From Sipunculus nudus (taxonomy: Eukaryota; Annelida; Sipuncula; Golfingiida; Sipunculidae), in contig CM049317.1 in assembly GCA_026874595.1 (NCBI GenBank), positions 30,438,901-30,502,900 on the forward strand: a stretch of DNA of 64,000 bases, in the 5' to 3' direction. Each line of letters begins with the position of its first letter. The first letter of the stretch is position 1. Position numbers and translations under genes: made by a program. Below the pieces are notes generated by a model that was not told the DNA's origin, searched no databases, and saw only the letters and a program-made list of their open reading frames with translations. Of this stretch, positions 49,246-60,800 are shown piece by piece.

Positions 49246-50543
49246 ATGTCCGAGTTTATTAATGAATTTTATAGCATGTTATCAATATCTAATCAAGAAG
49301 GAATTTACATTGACCACTTTCTACCTAATGTTATGACATTGTTATTTGCAGATGACATTGTTAATTTTGGAGATACAGTAGGAAGACTACAAAAACAGAT
49401 TAACCAGTTACAAATATTTTGCTGCAGATATGGTATGAAAATTAATTTAGACAAAACTAAAATCATGGTTTTTAGGAGAGGAGGTATTACTAAAAAAACA
49501 GAAAAATGGTATTTAAAGGTAAACCAATAAATCTTGTTTCTCAGTGTAAACATTTGGGCATTACCTTTACTTCTAAACTGTCATGTCATAGGTCACAACA
49601 ACAGCAAGCTCTGCAGGCAGCAAAGGCAGTGCAAGTAATCAAGAACTTTAATCAACATAATAATTTAACAGTGAAGCAAGTTTTTAAGCTATTTGATAGC
49701 ATGGTAGCACCAATATTAATGTATGAGAGCGAGCTATGGGGACATAGTAAATCAGAAATAATAGAAAGGGTTCTTTATAAATTTTGCAAATATATATTAA
49801 ATGTTGGAAGCACTACTCCAAATGCAGCTGTCTTAGGAGATTGTGGACGTTTTCCTTTATTTCTGACATATTCAGTTCAGTGCATTAAATACTGGTTAAG
49901 GTTGCTGCATATGGAAGAGGCAAGATATCCAAGACGTTTATATATTTTATTAAGGAAACTTGATGAAAATGGTAAATCAACATGGGTAACAGGAGTGAAA
50001 TCTTTACTTTTTCAGACTGGTATTGGTTTTATATGGATGGCTCAAGAAGTCGGTGATTGTAACTGGTTTATAAGTTGTTTTAAAGAAAGACTGATAGATA
50101 TGGCACAACAAAACTGGAGTAGTGATGTAAAGTCAAGTAATAAGTTACAGTATTATGGTCTTTTCAAATCCATGTTGAATGTTGAAAAATAGATCAGTTG
50201 TGTATCTAATAAATACCACAAAACCGCATTAGCTAAATTTAGATGTTCAGATCACAAGTTACAAATAGAAACAGGACGACAGAATGGCTTGGATAGAGAA
50301 GAAAGAGTCTGTAAATATTGTATAAGGTATGGTTTTAACATTATAGAAGATGAGAGTCACTTCCTGTTGGAATGTCCTTTATATAAGGAATTATGGTTTA
50401 AATATTTTGAAAAAGATATCCAAGAGTCAAAAGAATATAATTTTAAAAAGATATTGAAATCAGAAAATACATGTGAAATAACTAAACTAGCTGCTTATGT
50501 ATATCATGCTTTCAGTTTAAGGAAATCAACAATAGGAGACTGA
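49246..50543 (+). pseudogene. Broken reverse-transcriptase ORF of the LINE
   Basis: Segments 49246-49530, 49506-50192 and 50193-50543 are the same ancestral ORF, separated by one frameshift and one in-frame stop. The third segment is in the same frame as the second. Catalytic FADD is intact but the upstream RT domains are absent, so no functional enzyme could be made. ATG at 49246 belongs to the flanking GAGTCC array rather than to the element. Confidence 0.75.
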
Positions 50544-50997
50544 TCAATCTGCATTTTGTGTATTATGTATCTTATAATGTTTGTAAAACTATACTTTAAC
50601 TTAATATTTCAGCCACCAGAATACCATATGTGAGTATATTGTATGAATTTTTAGGCATATATGTATCCGTATTATTTTCTAATTATTGAGTTTTTTTCTG
50701 TTTGTATGTTTTGTTTTGTTGCTTATTTGTATTTTTTTATTTTATTATTTTAATTTATTATTTTTATTTATTTATTTATTTATTTTTTCTTGATTTGATT
50801 TGATTAATTATTTAATTTTTTTTCACTTTTTTCTCACCTTTTTTTTTACGTTATTACTATTCATAATTTATTTTAACTGCTTCGTTCAGTAACGCAGTTG
50901 TTTGAAATTGAATGGTACATATGTACCACATGAATGTTGGAACTTTGGGCCTGAGGCCTTGTTTTCCTGAATAAACTGTTTTCTGTTTCTGTTTCCG
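49252..50997 (+). mobile_element. 5'-truncated non-LTR (LINE) retrotransposon, inactive
   Basis: The translation enters in the middle of a reverse transcriptase palm domain: FINEFYSML, then LLFADDIV (the F/YADD catalytic box) and GMKINLDKTKIMVFRRGG. A one-base slip in the A-rich tract at 49490-49510 moves the frame; the second part runs NLVSQCKHLGITF to FKSMLNVEK, the LINE thumb/connection region. An in-frame TAG at 50190 is followed by CSDHKLQIETGR and a C-terminal CKYC...DESHFLLECPLY zinc-knuckle-like motif, ending at TGA 50541-50543. The 3' UTR ends CCTGAATAAACTGTTTTCTG with TTTCTG repeats, a typical LINE tail. The 5' end, endonuclease and fingers are missing. Clade is uncertain (Jockey/CR1-like group plausible). 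Confidence 0.85.
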
Positions 50998-51352
50998 AGT
51001 CCAGGACCTCCGAGTCCAAGTCCTAAAAATGGACTCGAATCCGGACTCGTAGCCCTACATCAATGGAATAGAAGTGTTAAGTAATTGAGTAGAACTAATA
51101 AAAATAAATTTCATTTCCTTACACAAATGTGTAGTAATCATTGCTTGGCATGAAGAAACGATATGAGTAGGTTTTACAAAAGGAAGTAGGCCTATCTGAT
51201 GATATGTCAATTTTGGAAACCCCAGATAAGGTCCCCTGATCCAGAAGGGGGGGGGGGGGGGCTTCTCCATCAAACATTCAATATATATTTAGCAACATCT
51301 TGGACAATTAAAATGTATTTGGGTCTAAACGTCCATAGACCTGAAATCTGTA

Positions 51353-51353
<1 letters not shown>

Positions 51354-51417
<64 letters not shown>
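51354..51417. repeat. (TA)32 microsatellite
   Basis: Uninterrupted TA run of about 64 bp. A second (AT)n run of 45 bp follows at 51511-51555. Confidence 0.95.
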
Positions 51418-51418
<1 letters not shown>

Positions 51419-51507
51419 CTATTCACATAGTATAATATTATTAATGCTCCCCGTACGGTAGAGCACTTTCACTGTGATGTATTGAACCTTATTATTGTAT
51501 TATATTG

Positions 51508-51560
<53 letters not shown>

Positions 51561-51599
51561 TTCAGAATCATTGATATTATATAATATTAAAATTAATAT

Positions 51600-51830
51600 T
51601 CATATTTTGTGTTGGCCCACTTGTTCTTTTTGCATGCGCAACACATGTGGCAGCGCTATCTGCCGGGAGATTTGAGCATAACAGAAGCGACGAACGGACC
51701 AACCTTCAGTGGTCCCACTTTCTGCAAAGTATTACCTAGAGGCGTCGGAAGCAAAATTGAATTGATACGGCTGTCTTGACATGCGAGGGACAGGGCATAT
51801 TTTAAGGAAATTTTAGAGCGGAACATACTT
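51600..51830. promoter_or_regulatory. CpG-bearing pocket with NRF-1-like site
   Basis: TGCATGCGCA (51631-51640) is close to the NRF-1 core and is followed by AGCGCTATCTGCCGGGAG and several CpGs (AAGCGACGAACGGACC, AGAGGCGTCGGAAGC). It lies 1.8 kb upstream of the ALIX start. It may be a distal promoter or enhancer; no exon is evident. Confidence 0.25.
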
Positions 51831-51839
51831 GTAATTAAG

Positions 51840-53480
51840 CGTTATCTGGTCAGAATACAATGAGGCCCGTACATCTCAAAGCAGCCGCACCATCTAACAG
51901 ATTATAGATGTAATCTAAAACCAATCATGGGGGCCTCCTAATTTAGTACACGTATACGAACCTTAATTCATATGTTATCCAGGTACAACGAATGAAACAT
52001 TTTCTACATCATCCTAGACACGGCCCCCCCCCCCCCCTGAAACGCGACTTCACAAATAAACAAAAACAAAAGCTTAAATTTTCATTTAGACACTATATAC
52101 ACGTCACAAGAACTAGTCTTAATGATATGTTTAAAATTCCTTCCATAGGAATAAAGTCACACTATTGGCGCTTCAGATTTTTTTAAGCAATTAGCATCAC
52201 TTGTTGTTACCCGGCCCTGGAAACTTAAATATCATCAACCTGTTAAAGGTGTCTTATTTTGATGTTAGATTCCATAAACATATGTCGTTTAAACCTTGTA
52301 AACATTTATCCAACGAAACAGGTTTCGATCGGTTTTTCCTTAAACATTATTTTGTTTGCAAATAAAATCATCCGTATCATATATAACCAGTAAATATAAG
52401 AGCAAGCGACGTTAAACCGGGTTATTATTCGCCAAACGAAATGCTTGCCAAATGACAATATCGATCAACTAATCTTTTTCTCATATATGCACCATACAGA
52501 GGTCTGTAAATGTATATGTTTACTGTAAATAAGTGATTAAACAGAAGTAATACAATAAAAACAAATAATTAAATTTGGTTGAAAATTAAGGAAAAATTAA
52601 CGTATGAACATTTTTGGGGGGAAATTGCTTATTTTATTATGGGTCCTGATTAATTATCAGTTGAATGCAGTCGCAAAGAAGAGGACCGGGAAATTTTCTG
52701 TTTCATTTGCTGTTTATGTAATACGATCGACAAAAATGAAGCTGTCCCCGTTTCTTTTGGATAAATTTTTATATATTAGATACACGTACTAACCGGTACG
52801 TCATAACAGCTAGACTCCCAATGCACCCTGGTAACTTCAGATTTATCATCATACATTGTTATACGTCTCAATCCGAGTTATTTAATTTTTTATTATGTTG
52901 TAAATTACAAACCATGACAAAGATAAAGTTTCGAGTAATTTTTATTTACTCTCATTTGTCATTATTTGGATATTTAGGCCTATTCTTCCATAATATTCTA
53001 TATTAAAGATGAATATGAAATTCTTCGGTATAGGCCTATAAATATGAAATTATTATTTAATATCATTTATTATTAATATTATTATTTATCTATTTATTAT
53101 TATATTATTATTATTATTATTATTATCATATGTGTATTCACCCTTATATGCCTCTATCTATATGTGCATGTTCCCCTGTAGGCCTATATGTTTGACAGAC
53201 CTCTCACAAAGACAAAGGTGAATAGATATAAAATATTAGTAGGGGAAAATGCACCATGAGGTTACACGTGCTTCTAAAATAATGATTTAACGTTTGTACA
53301 TCCGTCTTGCAGCTGAAAACTTTCACTACACAGGTGCTGACATCTGGGGGAGTAATTCGGTACTGTTTATAAAGGCTGGTGTGACAAATACATATTTGGA
53401 AGTGATCGGTCTATAAAAGCTTATCCGGCATTAGGTAGAGGAGATCTAATACGTTTACTTATATTATATTAAATAACATC
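51840..53480. other. No gene seen upstream of ALIX
   Basis: AT-rich with a 14-C tract (52024-52037), an (ATT)n tract near 53090-53130 and no splice-supported frame. The frame 52604-52792 begins with a hydrophobic stretch but has no donor or homology support. Confidence 0.45.
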
Positions 53481-53499
53481 GATTTTATATGAAATTTTA

Positions 53500-53665
53500 T
53501 ATAATAAATTTTAATGACATATTTGTTAATTTTGGCACGACATGAGGCACACGTTCTTGACCTTGTCCTCTGGTGACCTATTTGGCGGTTGAGTGTGCCT
53601 GATTCGTCAGACACCTTTTGCCGGCTCGTCATGAATTCTGGTCACATGATCAAACAGAAGCAAAC
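53500..53665 (+). promoter_or_regulatory. ALIX core promoter / 5' untranslated region
   Basis: Several CpGs (GGCGGTTGAG, GATTCGTCAG, GCCGGCTCGTC) precede the start codon, and no TATA box is positioned for it. The start context CAAACATGGCGGCG overlaps a YY1-type AANATGGCGGC motif, which in many animals marks TATA-less promoters at the start codon. An upstream ATG at 53631 opens a 20-codon frame that ends at TGA 53691-53693, overlapping the main start in another frame. If transcribed, it could damp translation. The transcription start is not determined. Confidence 0.45.
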
Positions 53666-53868
53666 ATGGCGGCGTACTTGGCAGTTCCGCTGAAAAATAC
53701 ATGGGATGTCGATTTCACAAAACCACTTCGAAAATTCATTCAAGATACTTTTACTAAAGCCAGCCCAGATGACTACAATCCAGCCATCGCTGAGCTCAAT
53801 AAACTCCGCAGTAATATGATCAGTAAATGGGTTGACAGGCATGAATCGGCATTGGATGTTCTGTTCAG
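53666..53868 (+). CDS. PDCD6IP: ALIX exon 1 (coding)
   Basis: Start ATG at 53666 has the context AAACATGG. It encodes residues 1-67 plus two bases of codon 68, including [15 protein letters not shown] and LDVLFR. The in-frame codons upstream contain no ATG, so this start is preferred. Donor CAG|GTGAGA. Confidence 0.93.
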
Positions 53869-54760
53869 GTGAGATGACAGTGTCAGTCACAACTGTCTGG
53901 TATGACAATGAATGGGTGTGACTGTTTGAACTTTTTGTTAAATCTTGACCGTCAAAGGAAAGTTGAAATATGTTTAAAGTTGCTTATATGGTTGTAAAGT
54001 TGATGATTATATAATCAGATTGTTAAATCTGCAATAATTCTTTAAACTAATACAGATATTTTTTTTAATTTAAAGTTATTATGTTATAATAATAAAAACA
54101 AATCTTACAACTTAACTACAAGGAAATACGTGTTTAAATTTATAACATGTACTTCCTTGAATGTAAGTTGTAAGAATAATGTTTACTGTTAATGATAAGA
54201 TAATGATGCCTATTGTGGAATCTCTTATTTTCATATTTTGTTAGTATATTTGTTGTTGAATGAAAAACGTATATTTGTATACATGTATGAAATTGAAAAA
54301 GTATCATGAACACTATATGCAAGATATTGGTAAATTGGCCACTAAATATACCAAGTGTCTAGAGCTCTGCATCCAGATGTATTGCCCCATAACTAAATGT
54401 CTGTACTCTTTCTGGTTGTGACTTCTAGACATCATTTGAACAAGACTTGTGAACAGAAAACTTTCCTCTGAAGTCCACACAAAAACTGGGAAGTGTCTAG
54501 GCAGCTGACTATGTCGGAGTGTCAGACCCTGGACTGTCTAGGAAGCCGACAATGTTGATGCTGTTGGCTGCCTTAAGTCAGTCTACACTCTACCCACTGT
54601 GCAGCGGACAATGCTTTACCTGATATCACTAACTTTAGTGTCAGCTGCCTAGATGTGTGACATTCTAGACCTAGTAGCTATTTATTTATTTGAACTTTTA
54701 TTGTACAAAATATACATATAGCAAATATAGCATATATATGTATATATTTATATATATATA

Positions 54761-54847
<87 letters not shown>

Positions 54848-57800
54848 CATAGCATATATGACACTGAAGGTAATATACCAACAGAGATGTTGACTACCAT
54901 GGTGCTGACAAGCCACTATTAACTGTCCTTGTTTTCAACCCTTTACTATATGTTAAGCCCTGATAGGCCACAAAATGTGTTATTTTATTACATAAATTAA
55001 TCCCTGACTAATGTGGACAGTTGCAAGTCCAACATATATTCAGTATCTACTCACTCACTACTCGTCAAGAACTCAGAATCTGCTCTCTCACCACTAGTGA
55101 GTTGTGACCTATGAAATGATTGGTGTAACTGATTGCCGAACCACGAGGCTAATAAATACCCACTATAGCATCAATGGATCATCAAACTGGTCTAGTAAAA
55201 GTTTCCATTTTAAATAAATGCATTAAACTCAATTGCTCTTAATTATTTAAACATTCCTCAGTGTGACTTTCTCCAATTAACATGTTTATTGATCCAAATA
55301 TAGACATGAGTCATGACCATATTTGAGTACATGTATATGAATGGGAATGTAAGATTTATGTATTGATAACTTTGTAAAATTAATCAATTTTGTATACTTA
55401 TCACTTTTACTAAATGTGGTCTTGTATAATTGCAAGGACTATTTTTTTCCTGAAGACATAGGGAGTGATATTTAATACTTTTTATAATATTTATGTTACA
55501 CTATTTCAACTTATTATTACATATCTAGATTAAATTAAAGTACCTGGACCTGTACCTAAGTACTCTACAAAAATTCTGTACCTGGCCACTTCACAAGTTT
55601 AAGTACCTGTACCTAGGTACTGTCACATGTACCATGCCCCAACCCTGACAAATACAAGTACTGTGAATATTTTTAAGTTGAGTATTGAGCATAATTAAAA
55701 AAATATATATTTTTGTACAAATAGCAAGTATTTGTACTTAGTCCAACCCTGACTGACATCAATATATTATCATGTATATTGCACTGGCAGACTTAAGAAT
55801 ACTTCCTGTTTCATTTTAACTGTATATAACTATAACCAGTGCCGTGTATACAATAATACAGTATATAATTATAACCTCAGGCCAGCAAACTTATCAGCAC
55901 AAATAAGAGAGCTGTTTTGTGATACTAACAAATAGCAGTGACAACTAAGAACATGTAATGTAAGTGTTTAGGTTCGAACAGTATTACAGTCAAGGAAAAT
56001 ATGTGTAACCACAGGGCCTTTAAATCATGACTAACACTTGTTTTAAACCCCATGGCCACATGCTGTCTGTTAATAAACTACAGTTGTGAAATATGACATG
56101 GGAGGACCTTTGTTGCTTTCAGGAAAATACATGTATATCTATTTCTGAATCAGGATCATTATGGCATGCTGTTGCAGGCAGATAGATTTGACTACTGTGT
56201 TTTGATAAGCACAGAATTATCTCACATTTATACCATTTACTGCAAATTTTTAGCTGTAACTGTGTTAAATCTGAGGAATGAAGCTTTGACATCCTGTCAC
56301 CCACCAGATTTCTAAATAATATATAATTGATAATTGATCAATCATTTGTTGTCTTTTCCTCCAAACATGTTTTTACAACCATTTCCTGCCATTAGGAGAG
56401 GGCAAACGTCATATTCCTGTTCATTCCTTGCTTCTCTTTAGATATTAATTTTGTTTTTCTCTCGTATTATTTTTCAGGTATTATGATCAGATGACAGCAA
56501 TTGAAACAAAACTACCAATCACAGAAAACCAGGTCAGTAGTATCTGCTGTAAGTTGCACTGTAATGATTTTAGGGAATGATTGGATAATAGGACTTTCTT
56601 TTGTTTAATAGAGGAATTACCTATATCATGATTTATTTGCTAATTGCAACTGACTGTCGCTTCACTTAGGCCAGGGACAGGGTCCGGATGCAGCTTTTAA
56701 GGAAGTTATTGAGTATGTGGACCTTAGTGGGAGCTCCTTAGAGGGACATTGCAAACTCAGTTTGCGGATTTAAATAAAACTTTGAATAGTGTCCATAAAA
56801 AGGGGATCTATGGTACACACCCAGTGGTACAGATGTATCATTTCTGTATCCTAAAGTTGATTATAACATTAACCAATAGATGGCAGTGCCAAACACACCT
56901 TGGGTCAATCCTGATTTGAATTGGAATTGAAGGGCAATAGCATGAATTGGAATTGAAATGATATAAATTGGTAAAAAATTAATTTGAAATGAAGGGAAAG
57001 GCTTTGATAAATTGGGCTGAACTGAAGGACAAAATATTTGGACTTTCAGGTTTCTGAATATTTGCTCATCAGAAGTTATCTTTTTCTCAGAGGTGTCAAT
57101 TGTGCCGTCAGTCATACATAGACTGACTATTGTTAAACATGCATGCCTATAACAGACTTTACAAGAACCATGGTGAGCAATTCAAACGCTGGTTCTCTTC
57201 TGAATTTGTGGATCAGCTTTTTCACCAGTGAAAATCCCTGTTATCAAAAGACTGCAACTCAGAATTGGAAATGGTTGAAAATGAATTGAATTATAATTGA
57301 TATCCCCCAACACACTGAGTTGACTTGAATTGGAATTCAAGTTCCATAAAACTTTTTGAAATGGAATTGAAAAAACCCAGGTTAGGCAGCATATAGTCAG
57401 GAACAGAAAGCTGCATGTGTCTGGTATGAGATGGCAAAACCATAAACACAGTGACACCTATGACCTTTTTTGCAAAAGGCTGAACTACTGGTGACTTGCA
57501 GTTTTTTAAACATTATCATGATTTTTTATGCTCAGTTTGGTATTCTGTCATAAGTAAAGTTTTGGTAATCCTTAAACTTTCATGAGTACACATTGTAACG
57601 TTAGGCATCATGTTTTAACAAGTGGATGATTAAATTAGAGTCCTACATTACAAACTTCTGCTGTAGTTTTATGTTTTTATTTGTTGCTGAGGATTACATA
57701 ATTACATGGTCTCTGTACCTTTTATTTAATGAAGCCATATGTTGATGTCAGTAATAGTTATAACCTCTTGTTACAGTCACAGTTTTATTCTTTCATTTGC

Positions 57801-60800
57801 GTTTTTCTGTTAATTAAAGTTTATGTTACAAAGCAAGTAGATGATTTAGTTACAGTTACCAGTGTCAAATGCTTGAATTTTTTAGTATGAAACAAATATG
57901 TGAAACAAATCTCATGTTTATTATTTGTTATAGATACGTGTTGACTTCAAATGGCAAGACGCCTTTGACAAGGAATCATTCTGGAGTGGAAAAAGAACTT
58001 TAAGTGAGTAGTAAAACCACACATAATCTGTAAAAAAATATAACCCCAAACTAGGGTCAAGACTTAAAGTGTTTTATGTTGTTTATGGAACAGCCCCTAA
58101 TTTTTAAAATGTTGCCAGGCCCACATGAGGCTTGGAGTTCTTGAGATATAGTTTTCAGAGTTGGGAATTGACCAGGGCATGGTGTAGTATCATTTGATAC
58201 CCTTAACCCTTTTTATATATGACAGTGAATAGTGAACAAAATGTGAATATATTTATATCCTTTATTTAGATATGGGCTTGTGTTGAGATTTTAGAAGAGC
58301 TGTCAAGACAAATTAAGCAAATTATTAGATTTAAGTTTCCTGTAGGAGTTGGTGATTAGAATAGTCTGAAAAACAAAATTATAATGCAAATACCATTTCC
58401 CATGACAACATGTGCAACCTGTGTCCAGGTGGGACTGCGCAGCTGTCATAAGTGTTTATTTCCCTAATAGGTTTATGATTTTCTTTCAATGTTCTAATCA
58501 TAAGTTGTAAATAGATATCCAATAAACATTATGTGTTAAACAGAACTATTTATATTTTAAAAAGGAAGTAGTTATTAGGTACTTTTTATCAAGTTGGTTT
58601 TATTATTATGATATGTTTCAGTAATTTTCTTTTTCCAGAAATTTCATCTGGTGGGTATGAGAAAGTTTGTGTTTTGTTCAACATTGGAGCGTTACAGAGT
58701 CAAGTGGCACAGGCCAACAACCACGACAGTGATGAAGGTCTGAAGAGCTCAGCTAAACTGTTCCAGGTATGTTTATAGTTAACTTATCCTTTACCCTGCC
58801 CCACTCGGCCAGTATATATATCACCAAGGAAAATAAATTGGAACTGAAGCTGCCCAGTTAAAATGCCTAGCAAACTGCAGATTTGGCTAGACAAAAAGTG
58901 GGCTTTCTCTGCAGAACCTCTGAGATTCCAGACATATGGTCACTGAAAGGTTGTGCTTTCTGGTAGTGATGGGCTGATGATTTATAATAATTGATGATTG
59001 GTCAGGTTGATGTAAACGGTCAGATGAACAATCTTGCAGTGCCATCATTGATTGCAAATATTTGCACATAACTTAGGCTTTGTAATGAGGAAATGTGTGC
59101 ATTTGTATGTATTATGCAGCAAACTAAAGAAAAGTCTGCATTTACTAAAAATCTTAATTCCTAAGTTCCTAAATAGGCATGTAGGCTATGGTATTATGAC
59201 ATTATTAGCCTGGGGGTAGGCCTAAATATCAGTTGAGATGATGTACTGGTCTATATATGGTCTGAAAGTTCATACTTCTAAACAACCGATAATTTCTGAT
59301 TATCATTCGATGGAGGTCAACCTGTTTTACTGATGATTGATCATGAAATTACAACTGTATATAACAACCTCAGTTACATTAATCAGTATTTAATTTTCAG
59401 CAAGCTGGAGGGGTGTTTAACCACATGAAGGACTGTGTCATGTCCATGGTACAGAATGACCCCACGCCTGACCTTCACCCTGACACGCTGAGTGCCCTTT
59501 CTGCACTCATGATCGCACAGGCTCAGGACTGCTTCTTCCGGAAAGCTGTCAAAGGTATGACATGTCCTGTATCTGTGTATGTAGAGGTCACAAGCTTAAC
59601 TCTGCTCATGTTACATTTCTCATTGAAAGGTAGTGCCATTTGCCTCTCTTTCATAAAAGAGTCTATCGAGATGGCTGAGTGCCATGCTTAGTAATAAAGA
59701 GAACCACACTGTAAGGCCACAACATTTTCCTAATTTTTGGTGATGCCTCGTCCCCTACATGTATGCTGCCACTTAAATAAGCCAGACCAATAGTTATTTC
59801 AACAATGCCTATCATGTTTGAGATAAATTCTGTTGTAATTCAGCATATTGGTAAATACCCCTGCATGTTTGATGAATTTCTGATGGCATGAATCCAAACA
59901 TGTGTCTCATGTGCTGTTTATGTGAATATTGATTCAATAGGATGGATTACTGATGCAGCACTTTTCTCCATGTGACTTGTGTCATGACTGAAGCAGGCTT
60001 ACAAATATAAATGCCTACTTAGTTGTGTAGTCATGAATAATCTAAAGCTTTTTTGAGACTTTAATGCCTAGTTTTGTCTTTTATCACTGCACTTTATGTA
60101 AATGAAATTTTATTTCAAACTTTTTGATGGCTCTTCTACTTGACTCAGATCAGTTTATTAGTTTCAGTCATCGGTTTTGCTGATATAAGGGATCAGTCTG
60201 ACAAAAACATGCATACACCCATAAGCTGAAAGTACAAGGATTGTAATATATTTACACTGACACATGATATCAGTGCAACTGGATGTTTATAAATTTTGTT
60301 TCAAGATAAGCAGGATTGCAAACTAAGCACAATGAAAACTAGCAGGTTAAGAATGTTCACATTGATGAGTAAAGTTGGAACTTGTTTTAAATGGGTGGGA
60401 GTGAACTCAAGATTAAAATAAAACTGTCATGTATTTTGTCTGTTTATTTCAGATAAAATGAAGCCAGCCATCATTGCCAAGGTTGCACACCAGTGCTCAG
60501 ATTTGTATGCAGATGCCCTCAAACTGCTTCAGCTCCAGTCAATCCGTGAACTCTGGCCAAAGGTGAGAGGTCATCATTCTACCTGAAAGATGCACATACT
60601 TATGGTGTTACCTATTTTTACAATAAAATTTCTTTGTAAAAATAGAATAACAATTGCATTGAAAAGTACGAGGGCCTCTGGGCCAGACTTTCCAAGATTT
60701 GTGTGTCCATAAGAGGACAATGCCAAATTGCAAACATTTTTCAATAAGGGGCAGCATTTTTCACAATTATTAATGAAAAATCTTTTTCTCTAGAATCTTC

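Larger units (their letters stand above)
48262..51060 (+). mobile_element. GAGTCC-rich element, copy B, interrupted by a LINE
   Basis: The left part has four perfect 27-bp units (48302-48409) with AGAGTCCTTGAGTTTCGAGT. The core GTTATTAAAAGAAATTTAAA and GGCCTGATTTCTGGAGTCCT matches copy A. The right part, 49200-49250 and 50998-51060, consists of CCGAGTCC units and ends GGACTCGTAGCCCTACATCA. The non-LTR element at about 49252-50997 splits that right array. Without the insert the element would be close to 1.05 kb. CGTAGCCC is complementary to GGGCTAC at the start of copy A. Confidence 0.6.
53869..56477 (+). other. ALIX intron 1 (2.6 kb)
   Basis: Contains a small inverted-repeat element (54497-54652), an (AT)n tract (54731-54843), the GTACCT-rich element at 55.54-55.75 kb, and no further exon. 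Confidence 0.85.

Noticed and set aside
54678-54893. Tyr-Ile frames on both strands
   Set aside because: Products of the (TA)n tract in ALIX intron 1.
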